Below are positions 16,875 through 24,992 of a stretch of DNA of 64,000 nt, in pieces. Location of the stretch: assembly GCF_000687165.1 (NCBI RefSeq), contig NZ_JMKU01000009.1:62001-126000 (forward strand), in the 5' to 3' direction. This DNA is from Paracidovorax oryzae ATCC 19882. GTDB lineage: Bacteria; Pseudomonadota; Gammaproteobacteria; Burkholderiales; Burkholderiaceae_C. Both the position numbers and the translations under genes were made by a program. Every line of letters begins with the position of its first letter. Positions within the stretch are counted from its first letter, which is position 1. The notes beneath the pieces were generated by a model. It did not search any database. It saw only the letters and a program-made list of their open reading frames with translations, and was not told the origin of the DNA.

Positions 16875-17562
16875 TCAGAGCCATTCCCCGCTGGTGCTGC
16901 AGGCCCGCGGCCTCACCAAGCGCTTCACCGAAGGCCGGCTCGACGTCACCGTGCTCAAGGGCGTGGACCTGTCCGTGCACGTGGGCGAAACCCTGGCCAT
17001 CGTGGGCGCCTCGGGCTCGGGCAAGAGCACGCTGCTGCACCTGCTCGGCGGGCTGGACGCGCCCACCTCCGGCAGCGTGCAGCTGCAGGGCGCGGCCTTC
17101 GACACGCTCTCGCCCCAGGAGCAGGGGCGCCTGCGCAATACCCACCTGGGCTTCATCTACCAGTTCCACCACCTGCTGCCCGAGTTCAGCGCGCGCGACA
17201 ACGTCGCCATGCCGCTGCGCATCCGCCGCGAGCCCTATGCCGCCTGCCTGGAGCGGGCCGATGCCATGCTCGCCGCGGTGGGCCTGGCCGGCCGCGTGCA
17301 CCACCGGCCGGCGGAGCTGTCCGGCGGCGAGCGCCAGCGCGTCGCCATCGCGCGCGCGCTGGTGACACGCCCTGCCTGCGTGCTGGCCGACGAGCCCACC
17401 GGCAACCTCGACCGCGCCACCGCCGACGGCGTGTTCCAGCTCATGCTGCAGCTCGCCCGCGAGCAGGGCACGGCCTTCGTGATGGTCACTCACGACGAGG
17501 CCCTGGCCGCGCGCTGCGACCGCGTCGTGCGGCTGGTGTCCGGCGCGCTGGCGGTGGACTGA
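16867..17562 (+). CDS. lolD: Lipoprotein-releasing ABC transporter ATPase LolD
   Basis: LolD is the ATPase that powers lipoprotein release by the Lol permease. The 231-residue product has Walker A GASGSGKS (residues 47-54), the signature [15 protein letters not shown], Walker [12 protein letters not shown] and the switch histidine in VTHDEALA. The LolD-typical stretch [19 protein letters not shown] precedes the signature. The ATG at 16867 overlaps the end of lolC by 8 bases, so both are translated from one message. Confidence 0.96.
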   Translation: MSSQSHSPLVLQARGLTKRFTEGRLDVTVLKGVDLSVHVGETLAIVGASGSGKSTLLHLLGGLDAPTSGSVQLQGAAFDTLSPQEQGRLRNTHLGFIYQFHHLLPEFSARDNVAMPLRIRREPYAACLERADAMLAAVGLAGRVHHRPAELSGGERQRVAIARALVTRPACVLADEPTGNLDRATADGVFQLMLQLAREQGTAFVMVTHDEALAARCDRVVRLVSGALAVD

Positions 17563-17607
17563 CGCGGCCGGCAGGCAGTTTCCCGCACCCCGCGAAGGAG
17601 GATGGAC

Positions 17608-18687
17608 ATGGACCGCGCTGCAGCAGAGGGATGCCCCCTGCTGGCGATCACCCAGGGCGATCCGGCGGGCATCGGCCCGGAGATCGTCGCCAGGGCCTTC
17701 CGCGACACGCCCGCTGCGATGCGGGGCTGCTTCGTCGTCGGCGAGGTGGAGACCCTGCGCCGCGCCGCACGCTGCATCGCCCGGCCGGGTGAGCCGTCCC
17801 TGCCGCTGGCGGTGCTGGAGTCGCCCGCGGAGGCGCTGTCCGCGCCGGCCCGCTGCCTGCCCCTGCTGCCCTTGCCGGGCCTGCCGGGGCCGGTACCGTT
17901 CGGGGCCGTGCATGCGCAGGCCGGGCAGGCGGCGGCCGATTGCGTGGTCTGGGCCGCGCGCGCCGCGCTGCGCGGCGAGGTCGCGGGCCTCGTCACCGCA
18001 CCGCTGCACAAGGAGGCCCTCTCCGCCGCCGGCGTGCACTTTCCCGGCCACACCGAACTGCTGCAGGCCGAGGCGGCGCACCATGCCGGTGTGCCCATCG
18101 CCGACATGCCCGTGCGCATGATGCTCGCCAGCGACGAATTGCGCACCGTGCTGGTCAGCATCCATGTGTCCCTGCGCGACGCCATCGCGGCGGTCACGCA
18201 GGGCAACGTGCTGCGCACGCTGGAGATCACGCACGCCGCCCTGCGGCGCAGCCTGGGGCGCGACCCGCGCATCGGCGTCGCGGGGCTCAACCCGCACGCG
18301 GGCGAGGGCGGGCTGTTCGGCCGCGAGGAGATCGAGGCGATCGCCCCGGCCGTGGCCGTGGCGCGCGAGCGCGGCATCGACGCGCACGGCCCCTTCGCGC
18401 CCGACACGGTCTTCATGCGCGCGCGCAGCACGCCGCAGCGCGCGGGCGAATTCGACGTGGTCCTGGCCATGTACCACGACCAGGGCCTGATTCCCGTCAA
18501 GTACCTGGGCGTGGACAAGGGCGTGAATGTCACGCTCGGGCTGCCCCTGGTGCGCACCAGCCCGGACCACGGCACGGCCTTCGACATCGCGGGGCAGGGC
18601 ATCGCCGACGCCTCGAGCCTCGTCGAGGCCGTGCGCATGGCGCGGCGGCTGGCGGCCCCGGCGGACGCCGCCCCGTTCAGCGCCTGA
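17608..18687 (+). CDS. pdxA: 4-hydroxythreonine-4-phosphate dehydrogenase PdxA
   Basis: PdxA oxidises 4-phosphohydroxy-L-threonine with NAD(P)+ in the DXP-dependent pathway to pyridoxal phosphate. Family motifs are [12 protein letters not shown] near the N-terminus, [40 protein letters not shown] and [14 protein letters not shown], including the metal-binding histidines. A strong AAGGAGG at 17595-17601 abuts the ATG at 17602, so the in-frame ATG at 17608, six bases on, is the better start (359 residues). It may be co-transcribed with lolCD (45-base gap). Its 3' end overlaps convergent mscL by 11 bases. Confidence 0.93.
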   Translation: MDRAAAEGCPLLAITQGDPAGIGPEIVARAFRDTPAAMRGCFVVGEVETLRRAARCIARPGEPSLPLAVLESPAEALSAPARCLPLLPLPGLPGPVPFGAVHAQAGQAAADCVVWAARAALRGEVAGLVTAPLHKEALSAAGVHFPGHTELLQAEAAHHAGVPIADMPVRMMLASDELRTVLVSIHVSLRDAIAAVTQGNVLRTLEITHAALRRSLGRDPRIGVAGLNPHAGEGGLFGREEIEAIAPAVAVARERGIDAHGPFAPDTVFMRARSTPQRAGEFDVVLAMYHDQGLIPVKYLGVDKGVNVTLGLPLVRTSPDHGTAFDIAGQGIADASSLVEAVRMARRLAAPADAAPFSA

Positions 18688-19108
18688 GGCTGTCGCGGAT
18701 CTCGCGCAGCAGCAGGACGTCTTCCGGCGGCGGGGTCGGGGCGGCCGGCGGCGCGGGCGGCGCCTCGCGCTTGAGCCGGTTGATTTGCTTGACCATCATG
18801 AAAATGATGAACGCGAGAATCAGGAAATTCACCGCGACGGTAATGAAACTGCCGTAGGCGAGCACCGGCACGCCCGCCTTGCGCAGGGCGTCCAGCGTGG
18901 CCGGGGTGCCGGGCGGCACGCTGCCGAGCACGAGAAAGAGATTCGAGAAATCCAGCTTCCCGAATACCAGCCCGACGATGGGCATGATGACATCGTTCAC
19001 CAGCGAGTCCACGATCTTCCCGAAGGCGCCCCCGATGATCACGCCCACGGCGAGATCTATCACATTTCCCTTCACCGCGAACTCACGGAACTCCTTTGCA
19101 ATACCCAT
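18677..19108 (-). CDS. mscL: Large-conductance mechanosensitive channel MscL
   Basis: MscL is a homopentameric inner-membrane pore that opens under high membrane tension to release solutes during osmotic downshock. The 143-residue protein has the canonical N-terminus [20 protein letters not shown], the glycine-rich pore helix [17 protein letters not shown], a second TM around [16 protein letters not shown] and a charged C-terminal helix bundle ([13 protein letters not shown]). It is divergent from petA, converges with pdxA and appears monocistronic. Confidence 0.97.
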   Translation of the reverse strand: MGIAKEFREFAVKGNVIDLAVGVIIGGAFGKIVDSLVNDVIMPIVGLVFGKLDFSNLFLVLGSVPPGTPATLDALRKAGVPVLAYGSFITVAVNFLILAFIIFMMVKQINRLKREAPPAPPAAPTPPPEDVLLLREIRDSLRR

Positions 19109-19158
19109 TTCGCTTCTCCTTGATATAGCTGAAAACCCTTGCAGTATTGCCGAGCCGG

Positions 19159-19203
19159 AGGGGTGATAACCCCTGGAATTAACCTTACTTGCGCCGCTAC
19201 AAT
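19159..19203 (+). promoter_or_regulatory. Putative petABC promoter region with inverted repeat
   Basis: A perfect inverted repeat AGGGGT-GATA-ACCCCT (19159-19174) lies 24 bases before a -10-like TACAAT (19198-19203). A good -35 is not evident. The position between divergent mscL and petA fits a regulator-binding site or upstream element for the bc1 operon, but no regulator can be named. Confidence 0.35.
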
Positions 19204-19243
19204 TTGTGATTGCTCCCCCAGCGACGACCTATTGAGGACCCCC

Positions 19244-19843
19244 ATGAGTGAAACCCCAATCGACTCCAGCAAGCGGACGTGGCTCATAGCGTCGGGCTGT
19301 GCTGGTGCGGTGGGCGGCGTGGCGACGGCCGTGCCGTTCGTGAGCACTTTCCAGCCCTCCGAGAAAGCCAAGGCCGCCGGGGCCGCGGTGGAGGTGGACA
19401 TCGCCGGCCTCAAGACCGGCGAGAAGATGACCGTGGAGTGGCGCGGCAAGCCGGTCTGGATCATCAAGCGCTCGCCCGAGCAGCTGGCCGCGCTGCCGGG
19501 GCTCGATCCCCAGCTCGCCGATCCCAAGTCCGAGCGCAAGCCCTCGGAGCTCACTCCCGAATACGCGCGCAACGAGAACCGCTCCATCAAGCCCGAGATC
19601 CTCGTGGCCGTGGGCATCTGCACGCACCTCGGCTGCTCGCCGAGCGACAAGTTCACGCCCGGCGCACAGCCCTCGCTGCCCGACGACTGGAAGGGCGGCT
19701 TCCTCTGCCCCTGCCACGGCTCCACGTTCGACATGGCCGGCCGCGTCTTCAAGAACAAGCCCGCGCCGGACAACCTCGAGGTGCCTCCGCACATGTACCT
19801 GTCGGAGACCAGGCTCCTGATCGGTGAAGACAAGAAGGCCTGA
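19244..19843 (+). CDS. petA: Ubiquinol-cytochrome c reductase Rieske iron-sulfur subunit
   Basis: This is the Rieske [2Fe-2S] subunit of the cytochrome bc1 complex, which passes the first electron from ubiquinol to cytochrome c1. The 199-residue product has an N-terminal anchor around residues 12-34 and the two cluster motifs CTHLGC (126-131) and CPCHGS (155-160), giving two Cys and two His ligands plus the disulfide pair. I chose the ATG at 19244 because it starts the conserved MSETPIDSSKRTWLI; the frame is open further upstream without similarity. petB follows after 11 bases. Confidence 0.97.
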   Translation: MSETPIDSSKRTWLIASGCAGAVGGVATAVPFVSTFQPSEKAKAAGAAVEVDIAGLKTGEKMTVEWRGKPVWIIKRSPEQLAALPGLDPQLADPKSERKPSELTPEYARNENRSIKPEILVAVGICTHLGCSPSDKFTPGAQPSLPDDWKGGFLCPCHGSTFDMAGRVFKNKPAPDNLEVPPHMYLSETRLLIGEDKKA

Positions 19844-19854
19844 GGGAGACGCAC

Positions 19855-21273
19855 ATGGCTTACCGCGAATTCAAGGACATCTCCCCCAACGCCTCCACGG
19901 GCGCCAAGGTCACGAACTGGCTCGAGAACCGCTTCCCCACGGCCTTCGACGCCTACCGCGTGCACATGTCGGAGTACTACGCTCCGAAGAACTTCAACTT
20001 CTGGTACATCTTCGGCTCGCTCGCGCTGCTGGTGCTGGTGATCCAGATCGTCACCGGCATCTTCCTGGTGATGCACTACAAGCCCGACGCCGCCAAGGCG
20101 TTCGAGTCCGTCGAGTACATCATGCGCGACGTGCCCTGGGGCTGGCTGATCCGCTACATGCACTCCACGGGCGCTTCGGCGTTCTTCGTCGTGGTGTACC
20201 TGCACATGTTCCGCGGCCTGCTCTACGGCTCCTACCGCAAGCCGCGCGAACTGGTCTGGATCTTCGGCTGCGCGATCTTCCTCGCGCTCATGGCCGAGGC
20301 CTTCATGGGCTACCTGCTGCCCTGGGGCCAGATGTCCTACTGGGGCGCCCAGGTGATCGTGAACCTGTTCGCGGCCATTCCCTTCGTCGGCCCCGACCTG
20401 GCCCTGCTGATCCGCGGCGACTACGTCGTGGGCGACGCCACGCTCAACCGCTTCTTCAGCTTCCACGTGATCGCCGTGCCGCTCGTGCTGCTGGGCCTGG
20501 TGGTCGCCCACCTGCTGGCGCTGCACGACGTGGGCTCCAACAACCCCGACGGCATCGAGATCAAGGGCCCGAACGCCCCGAAGGACGAGCACGGCCATCC
20601 GCTGGACGGCATCCCGTTCCACCCGTACTACACCGTGCACGACATCTTCGGCGTGAGCGTGTTCCTGTTCATCTTCTCGGCGGTGGTGTTCTTCGCCCCC
20701 GAGTTCGGCGGCTACTTCCTGGAGTACAACAACTTCATCCCGGCCGATCCGCTCAAGACCCCCGCGCACATCGCCCCCGTCTGGTACTTCACGCCGTTCT
20801 ACTCGATGCTGCGCGCCATCACCAGCGAGATGATGTACGCCCTCATCGCCTGCGTCGTGCTGGCGGCGGGCTTCGGCGTGGTCAAGGGGCGGCTGCCCGG
20901 CTTCGTCAAGGCCGCCATCGCGGTCGTGGCCGTGGCCGCCGTCGCGCTCATGCTGTCCATCGACGCCAAGTTCTGGGGCGTGGTGGTGATGGGCGGCGCC
21001 GTCATCATCCTCTTCTTCCTGCCCTGGCTCGACCACAGCCCGGCCCGCTCCATCCGCTACCGCCCCGGCTGGCACAAGTACCTCTACGGCATCTTCGTGG
21101 TCAACTTCGTGGTGCTGGCCTACCTGGGCGTGCAGCCGCCGTCCCCGATCGGCGAGCGTGTCTCGCAGGTGGGAACGCTGTTCTACTTCGGCTTCTTCCT
21201 GCTCATGCCGTGGTGGAGCCGCCTGGGCGAGCCCAAGCCGGTGCCCGACCGCGTGACCTTCGCCGCGCACTGA
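19855..21273 (+). CDS. petB: Ubiquinol-cytochrome c reductase cytochrome b subunit
   Basis: Cytochrome b is the membrane core of the bc1 complex and holds both haems and the Qo and Qi sites. The 472-residue protein shows the N-terminal haem-binding helices (WLIRYMHSTGASAFFVVVYL; FHVIAVPLVLLGLVVAHLLAL), with histidines spaced as in bis-His haem ligation, the LLPWGQMSYWGAQV segment and the Qo-site motif PVWYFTPFYSMLRAI (PEWY in most homologues, here PVWY). A C-terminal group of TMs ends in PKPVPDRVTF. It lies in the petA-petB-petC operon. Confidence 0.97.
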   Translation: MAYREFKDISPNASTGAKVTNWLENRFPTAFDAYRVHMSEYYAPKNFNFWYIFGSLALLVLVIQIVTGIFLVMHYKPDAAKAFESVEYIMRDVPWGWLIRYMHSTGASAFFVVVYLHMFRGLLYGSYRKPRELVWIFGCAIFLALMAEAFMGYLLPWGQMSYWGAQVIVNLFAAIPFVGPDLALLIRGDYVVGDATLNRFFSFHVIAVPLVLLGLVVAHLLALHDVGSNNPDGIEIKGPNAPKDEHGHPLDGIPFHPYYTVHDIFGVSVFLFIFSAVVFFAPEFGGYFLEYNNFIPADPLKTPAHIAPVWYFTPFYSMLRAITSEMMYALIACVVLAAGFGVVKGRLPGFVKAAIAVVAVAAVALMLSIDAKFWGVVVMGGAVIILFFLPWLDHSPARSIRYRPGWHKYLYGIFVVNFVVLAYLGVQPPSPIGERVSQVGTLFYFGFFLLMPWWSRLGEPKPVPDRVTFAAH

Positions 21274-21293
21274 CGCGGGCCGGAACGACGACC

Positions 21294-22049
21294 ATGAAAA
21301 AAATCATCCTCACGCTGATCGCCTCGCTCGGGTTCGTCCTGGGCGCGCACGCCGCGGAAGGCGGCATCGCCTGGGACAAGGCCCCGGTGCGCACGAACGA
21401 CACGGCCTCGCTGCAGAACGGCGCCAAGATCTTCGTCAACTACTGCCTGAGCTGCCACTCGGCCGCCTTCATGCGCTACAACCGCCTGAAGGACATCGGC
21501 CTGACCGACCAGCAGATCAAGGACAACCTGCTCTTCACCACCGACAAGGTGGGCGAGACCATGAAGGCCACCATCGACCCGCGGCAGGCCAAGGACTGGT
21601 TCGGCGCCAACCCGCCCGACCTCACCGTGATCGCCCGCTCGCGCGCCGGCCACAACGGCACCGGGGCGGACTACCTCTACACTTTCCTGCGCACGTTCTA
21701 CCGCGACGACACCAAGGCCACGGGCTGGAACAACCTCGCTTTCCCCAGCGTCGGCATGCCCCACGCGCTGTGGCAGCTGCAGGGCGATCGCCGCCCGGTC
21801 TTCGAGGAACACGAGAGCCACGGACACAAAACCCAGGTCTTCAAGGGGTGGGAGCAGCTGACTCCGGGTACCATGTCGCCCCTCCAGTACGACGAGGCCG
21901 TGGGTGATCTCGTCAACTACCTGCAGTGGATGGGCGAGCCGGCGCAAAATACGCGGGTTCGCGTCGGGGTGTGGGTGCTGATCTTCCTCGGCGTCTTCAC
22001 GGTGATCGCCTGGCGGCTCAACGCGGCGTTCTGGAAGGACGTCAAGTAA
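21294..22049 (+). CDS. petC: Cytochrome c1 precursor
   Basis: Cytochrome c1 accepts electrons from the Rieske protein and hands them to soluble cytochrome c. The 251-residue precursor has a Sec signal peptide (MKKIILTLIASLGFVLGAHA, cleavage after about residue 20), the covalent haem motif CLSCH at 51-55, an MPHALWQLQG segment that may supply the axial Met, and a C-terminal anchor (VGVWVLIFLGVFTVIAWRL). The start ATG at 21294 lies 20 bases after petB. It ends the bc1 operon ahead of a hairpin. Confidence 0.96.
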   Translation: MKKIILTLIASLGFVLGAHAAEGGIAWDKAPVRTNDTASLQNGAKIFVNYCLSCHSAAFMRYNRLKDIGLTDQQIKDNLLFTTDKVGETMKATIDPRQAKDWFGANPPDLTVIARSRAGHNGTGADYLYTFLRTFYRDDTKATGWNNLAFPSVGMPHALWQLQGDRRPVFEEHESHGHKTQVFKGWEQLTPGTMSPLQYDEAVGDLVNYLQWMGEPAQNTRVRVGVWVLIFLGVFTVIAWRLNAAFWKDVK

Positions 22050-22072
22050 GCTCGGCCGCCGCCTGCAGCATC

Positions 22073-22099
22073 GCGCCGCCTTCGTGCGGCGCATTTCGC
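22073..22099 (+). terminator. Hairpin downstream of petC
   Basis: The arms GCGCCGC (22073-22079) and GCGGCGC (22086-22092) form a 7-bp GC stem with a six-base loop, followed by ATTTCGCTTT. The weak U-run suggests partial termination before sspA. Confidence 0.5.
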
Positions 22100-22155
22100 T
22101 TTCCGGAGTGGACGCGCGAGCGCCCACTCTTTTTGATTTTTAGGAGCTTCCCACC

Positions 22156-22767
22156 ATGATGGTGCTTTATTCGGGTACGACCTGTCCCTTCTCCCATCGC
22201 TGCCGCTTCGTGCTGTTCGAAAAAGGCATGGATTTCGAGATCCGCGATGTGGACCTGTACAACAAGCCCGAAGACATCAGCGTGATGAACCCCTATGGCC
22301 AGGTGCCCATCCTGGTCGAGCGCGACCTCATCCTGTACGAGTCGAACATCATCAACGAGTACATCGACGAGCGCTTCCCGCATCCCCAGCTGATGCCCGG
22401 CGACCCGGTGGACCGCGCCCGCGTGCGCCTGTTCCTGCTCAACTTCGAGAAGGAGCTGTTCGTCCACGTGAACGTGCTCGAGTCGCGCGCCACCAAGGGC
22501 AACGAGAAGGCGCTGGAAAAGGCCCGCTCGCACATCCGCGACCGCCTCACGCAGCTCGCCCCGGTGTTCCTCAAGAACAAGTACATGCTGGGCGAGAACT
22601 TCTCCATGCTCGACGTGGCGATCGCCCCGCTGCTCTGGCGCCTCGACTACTACGGCATCGAGCTGTCCAAGAACGCCGCCCCGCTGCTGAAGTACGCCGA
22701 GCGCATCTTCTCGCGCCCCGCCTACATCGAGGCGCTCACGCCTTCCGAGAAGGTCATGCGCAAGTAA
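22156..22767 (+). CDS. sspA: Stringent starvation protein A (GST-fold)
   Basis: SspA has a glutathione S-transferase fold but acts by binding RNA polymerase holoenzyme, affecting stationary-phase and acid-stress genes in E. coli. The 203-residue product has the thioredoxin-like N-domain (YSGTTCPFSHRCRFVLFEKG), the cis-proline region (NPYGQVPILVERDLILYES) and the helical C-domain. A TAGGAG precedes the ATG at 22156; a second in-frame ATG follows immediately. It forms the usual petABC-sspA-sspB arrangement of betaproteobacteria. Confidence 0.94.
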   Translation: MMVLYSGTTCPFSHRCRFVLFEKGMDFEIRDVDLYNKPEDISVMNPYGQVPILVERDLILYESNIINEYIDERFPHPQLMPGDPVDRARVRLFLLNFEKELFVHVNVLESRATKGNEKALEKARSHIRDRLTQLAPVFLKNKYMLGENFSMLDVAIAPLLWRLDYYGIELSKNAAPLLKYAERIFSRPAYIEALTPSEKVMRK

Positions 22768-22797
22768 TGCGGCGCGGCCGCACCCGCGCGCCGCATT
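22766..22797 (+). terminator. Hairpin between sspA and sspB
   Basis: The arms AATGCGGCGCG (22766-22776) and CGCGCCGCATT (22787-22797) make a perfect 11-bp stem with a 10-base loop that begins in the sspA stop codon. There is no immediate U-run, so it may be an attenuator or an mRNA-processing and stability element inside the operon rather than a true terminator. Confidence 0.45.
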
Positions 22798-22832
22798 CCG
22801 CTTCCCAAAAAGCCTTTTTGCCAGATCCCGAC

Positions 22833-23369
22833 ATGATGAATGCCCAGGACTCCACTTCCACGCGCCCCTACCTGATACGGGCCCTGTACGAGTGGTGTAC
22901 CGACAACGGCTTCACGCCCTACATCGCGGTGCGCGTGGACGATTCCGTCCAGGTGCCCCGCGAGTACGTGAAGGACGGCGAGATCGTGCTCAACATCAGC
23001 TACGACGCCACGAGCGCCCTGCAGCTGGGCAACGATTTCATCGAGTTCAAGGCCCGCTTCGGCGGCAAGCCGCGCGACATCATGGTCCCCGTGGGCCGGG
23101 TGATCGCGATCTATGCGCGCGAGAACGGGCAGGGCATGGCCTTCCCGCCGCCGGTGGACATGCTGGCACCCGGCGCGGCCGGCGGCCTGTCCACGGGGCT
23201 GCTGGATGCAGGCGCTGCACCGGAAGGCACCGTGCCGGAACCGTCCACCGACGAAGACCGGGTGGTGCAGCTGGTGCCCACCGACGGCGGCGCGGGCCCG
23301 GCGGACGAGCCGCCACGCGGCCCGGCCCCTGCCGGCGGCGGCCGCCCGTCGCTCAAGCGGGTGAAGTGA
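22833..23369 (+). CDS. sspB: ClpXP adaptor SspB
   Basis: SspB delivers ssrA-tagged proteins to ClpXP. The 178-residue product has the folded peptide-binding domain at residues 8-105 (RPYLIRALYEWCTDNGFTPY; VLNISYDATSALQLGNDFIE), a long low-complexity Pro/Gly/Ala linker and a C-terminal ClpX-docking tail (RPSLKRVK), the adaptor layout. The start is the ATG at 22833 or the next codon, 22836; 22767 is less likely because its first residues are arginine-rich and not conserved. Confidence 0.92.
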   Translation: MMNAQDSTSTRPYLIRALYEWCTDNGFTPYIAVRVDDSVQVPREYVKDGEIVLNISYDATSALQLGNDFIEFKARFGGKPRDIMVPVGRVIAIYARENGQGMAFPPPVDMLAPGAAGGLSTGLLDAGAAPEGTVPEPSTDEDRVVQLVPTDGGAGPADEPPRGPAPAGGGRPSLKRVK

Positions 23370-23440
23370 TCCGGGCCGGCTCCGGCCGGCATGCCGCCGT
23401 TCCCGCCCGGGAGCGGCATGCGCGCTAGAATGCGCGTTTC

Positions 23441-23516
23441 GCCGATTTAGCTCAGTTGGTAGAGCAACCGCCTTGTAAGCGGTAGGTCGTCAGTTCGATC
23501 CCGACAATCGGCACCA
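23441..23516 (+). tRNA. tRNA-Thr (TGT anticodon)
   Basis: The 76-base cloverleaf includes an encoded CCA. The acceptor stem pairs GCCGATT with AATCGGC, the D-loop is AGCTCAGTTGGTAGAGC, the anticodon loop CTTGTAA (23472-23478) has TGT at 23474-23476, and the T-arm contains TTCGATC. No integrase or duplicated 3' end is nearby, so it is not a used attachment site in this window. Confidence 0.97.
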
Positions 23517-23566
23517 TCTTTCCCGCCGTTCGCCTTCCAGCCCCTGGCCGTCCGCATGCCGGGTCT

Positions 23567-23866
23567 TCAGGTTTGGATTTTCAGGCGAATGGCGTTAACC
23601 TCCCACCCCCGGCTGCGCAGATGCGCCTGCAGTGCAGGCAGCAGTTGCCGCACCTTCGCCGCCGCCGCATTGTTGCGGACCAGCAGGCACCAGGTGGCGC
23701 CCTCGATCGGTCCTGCCTGGATGGCCGGCCGCAGGGTGGCGGGAATCAGCAACTCGACGGCCCGCAGCCGCTCGCTCGAGTCGCGCGTCAGGCTCGCGAG
23801 CCGTGCCAGCGTCGGGGAATCCTCGGTGGCCTGCAGCAGCGTGACGGCGTGATGACGGCGGTTCAT
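23567..23866 (-). CDS. DUF721 protein, DciA-like helicase-loader family
   Basis: The 99-residue product has the compact DUF721 pattern: LARLASLTRDSSERLRAVEL near the N-terminus, a central strand pair (EGATWCLLVRNNAAAAKVRQ) and a C-terminal LRSRGWEVNAIRLKIQ. DUF721 proteins include DciA, which helps load the replicative helicase DnaB in bacteria lacking DnaC. Assignment to DciA itself is inference, since this protein is little more than the core domain. The start at 23866 gives the conserved MNRRHHAVTLLQ; the frame is open for 28 more codons. It is divergent from the M23 peptidase gene, with only 33 bases between starts. Confidence 0.72.
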   Translation of the reverse strand: MNRRHHAVTLLQATEDSPTLARLASLTRDSSERLRAVELLIPATLRPAIQAGPIEGATWCLLVRNNAAAAKVRQLLPALQAHLRSRGWEVNAIRLKIQT

Positions 23867-23899
23867 GGGGCAATGCGCCGCGCGGCGCGGAGAAACGAA

Positions 23900-24859
23900 G
23901 TGCAGTTGATTATCACGGACGCCTGGCTGGCGCGCAGCCGCGCCATCCACCTCTCGGGCCTGCGCCTGGCCGCCTTCGGGCTACTGCTGTCGGTGGCGGT
24001 GATGCTCATGGCGGCGCTGTTCTACCACTGGGTGTTCCTCCAGGGCGCCCGGGAGGGCTGGCCGGTGGTCGGCACCCTGGTGCGGCTGGCCACGCGCGAT
24101 GAATCCGCCGAGCGCGACCGCTTCATGCGGGCCAACCTCGACGCCATGGCCCGCAAGGTCGGCGAGATGCAGGCGCGCATGCTGCAGCTGGAATCCCTCG
24201 GCGAACGCGTCTCCGGCCTGGCGGGCATGTCGCCCGCGGAATTCTCCCGCCCGCCGGGGCAGGGCGGGGCGCTGGTCTCCAGCCGGCCGATGGAGATGGA
24301 CGAACTGCAGCACACGCTCGACGCGCTCGCCGAACTCACCGACCGCCGGGTGGACCTGCTCACCGTGGTCGAGTCCCGCCTGTTCGACCAGCACATCCGC
24401 AAGAACATGGTGCCCACGCAGGAGCCCGTGCTCGGCAAGACCGCCGGCTCGGCCTTCGGCTGGCGCATCGATCCCTTCACCGGCCAGTCGGCCCTGCACA
24501 CGGGGCTGGATTTCCAGGCGGACACCGGCACGCCCATCCTGGCCGCGGCCGGCGGCGTGGTCGTGGCGCAGGAATTCCATCCGGCCTACGGCAACATGGT
24601 GGAGATCGACCACGGCAACCAACTGGTCACCCGCTACGCCCATGCCTCCCGCACCTTCGTCAAGCGCGGCGACCTCGTGCGCCGCGGCCAGAAGATCGCC
24701 GAGGTCGGCACCACCGGCCGCTCCACCGGCCCGCACCTGCATTTCGAGGTGCTGGTGCAGGGTGTGCCGCAGGACCCGCAGAAATTCCTGCATGCCGGCG
24801 CGGCCGGTGCCGCACCCGGCACGCAGGTGGCGGCGAAGGCCGCCGCGCCTCGCAGGTAA
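23900..24859 (+). CDS. M23-family murein peptidase, membrane-anchored
   Basis: This 319-residue protein has one N-terminal membrane segment (about residues 20-43, LRLAAFGLLLSVAVMLMAAL), a coiled-coil region and a C-terminal LytM/M23 domain. The domain has FGWRIDPFTGQSALHTGLDF with the first zinc ligands, and the HLHF motif in TGPHLHFEVLV, so the metal site looks intact. It would cleave peptidoglycan cross-links or activate an amidase in the periplasm. I prefer the GTG at 23900, preceded by GGAGA; an ATG at 23873 is the alternative. It sits directly upstream of secA, 133 bases away. Confidence 0.88.
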   Translation: MQLIITDAWLARSRAIHLSGLRLAAFGLLLSVAVMLMAALFYHWVFLQGAREGWPVVGTLVRLATRDESAERDRFMRANLDAMARKVGEMQARMLQLESLGERVSGLAGMSPAEFSRPPGQGGALVSSRPMEMDELQHTLDALAELTDRRVDLLTVVESRLFDQHIRKNMVPTQEPVLGKTAGSAFGWRIDPFTGQSALHTGLDFQADTGTPILAAAGGVVVAQEFHPAYGNMVEIDHGNQLVTRYAHASRTFVKRGDLVRRGQKIAEVGTTGRSTGPHLHFEVLVQGVPQDPQKFLHAGAAGAAPGTQVAAKAAAPRR

Positions 24860-24992
24860 AATCCCCCGCTCCGGAATCGCTGCCCCTGGTTGCAGAACTT
24901 GCAAGCAGTGGTAGCGTCCCCCATCTGAACCCACTTCATCACTAGGGATTCGGGTCGCGCTCCCCGCGCAAGCGGGCCGCGGTCCTGTTCGC

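Noticed and set aside
23441-23516. tRNA-Thr as an integration site for a mobile island
   Set aside because: No integrase, no repeated tRNA 3' end and only core genes follow.
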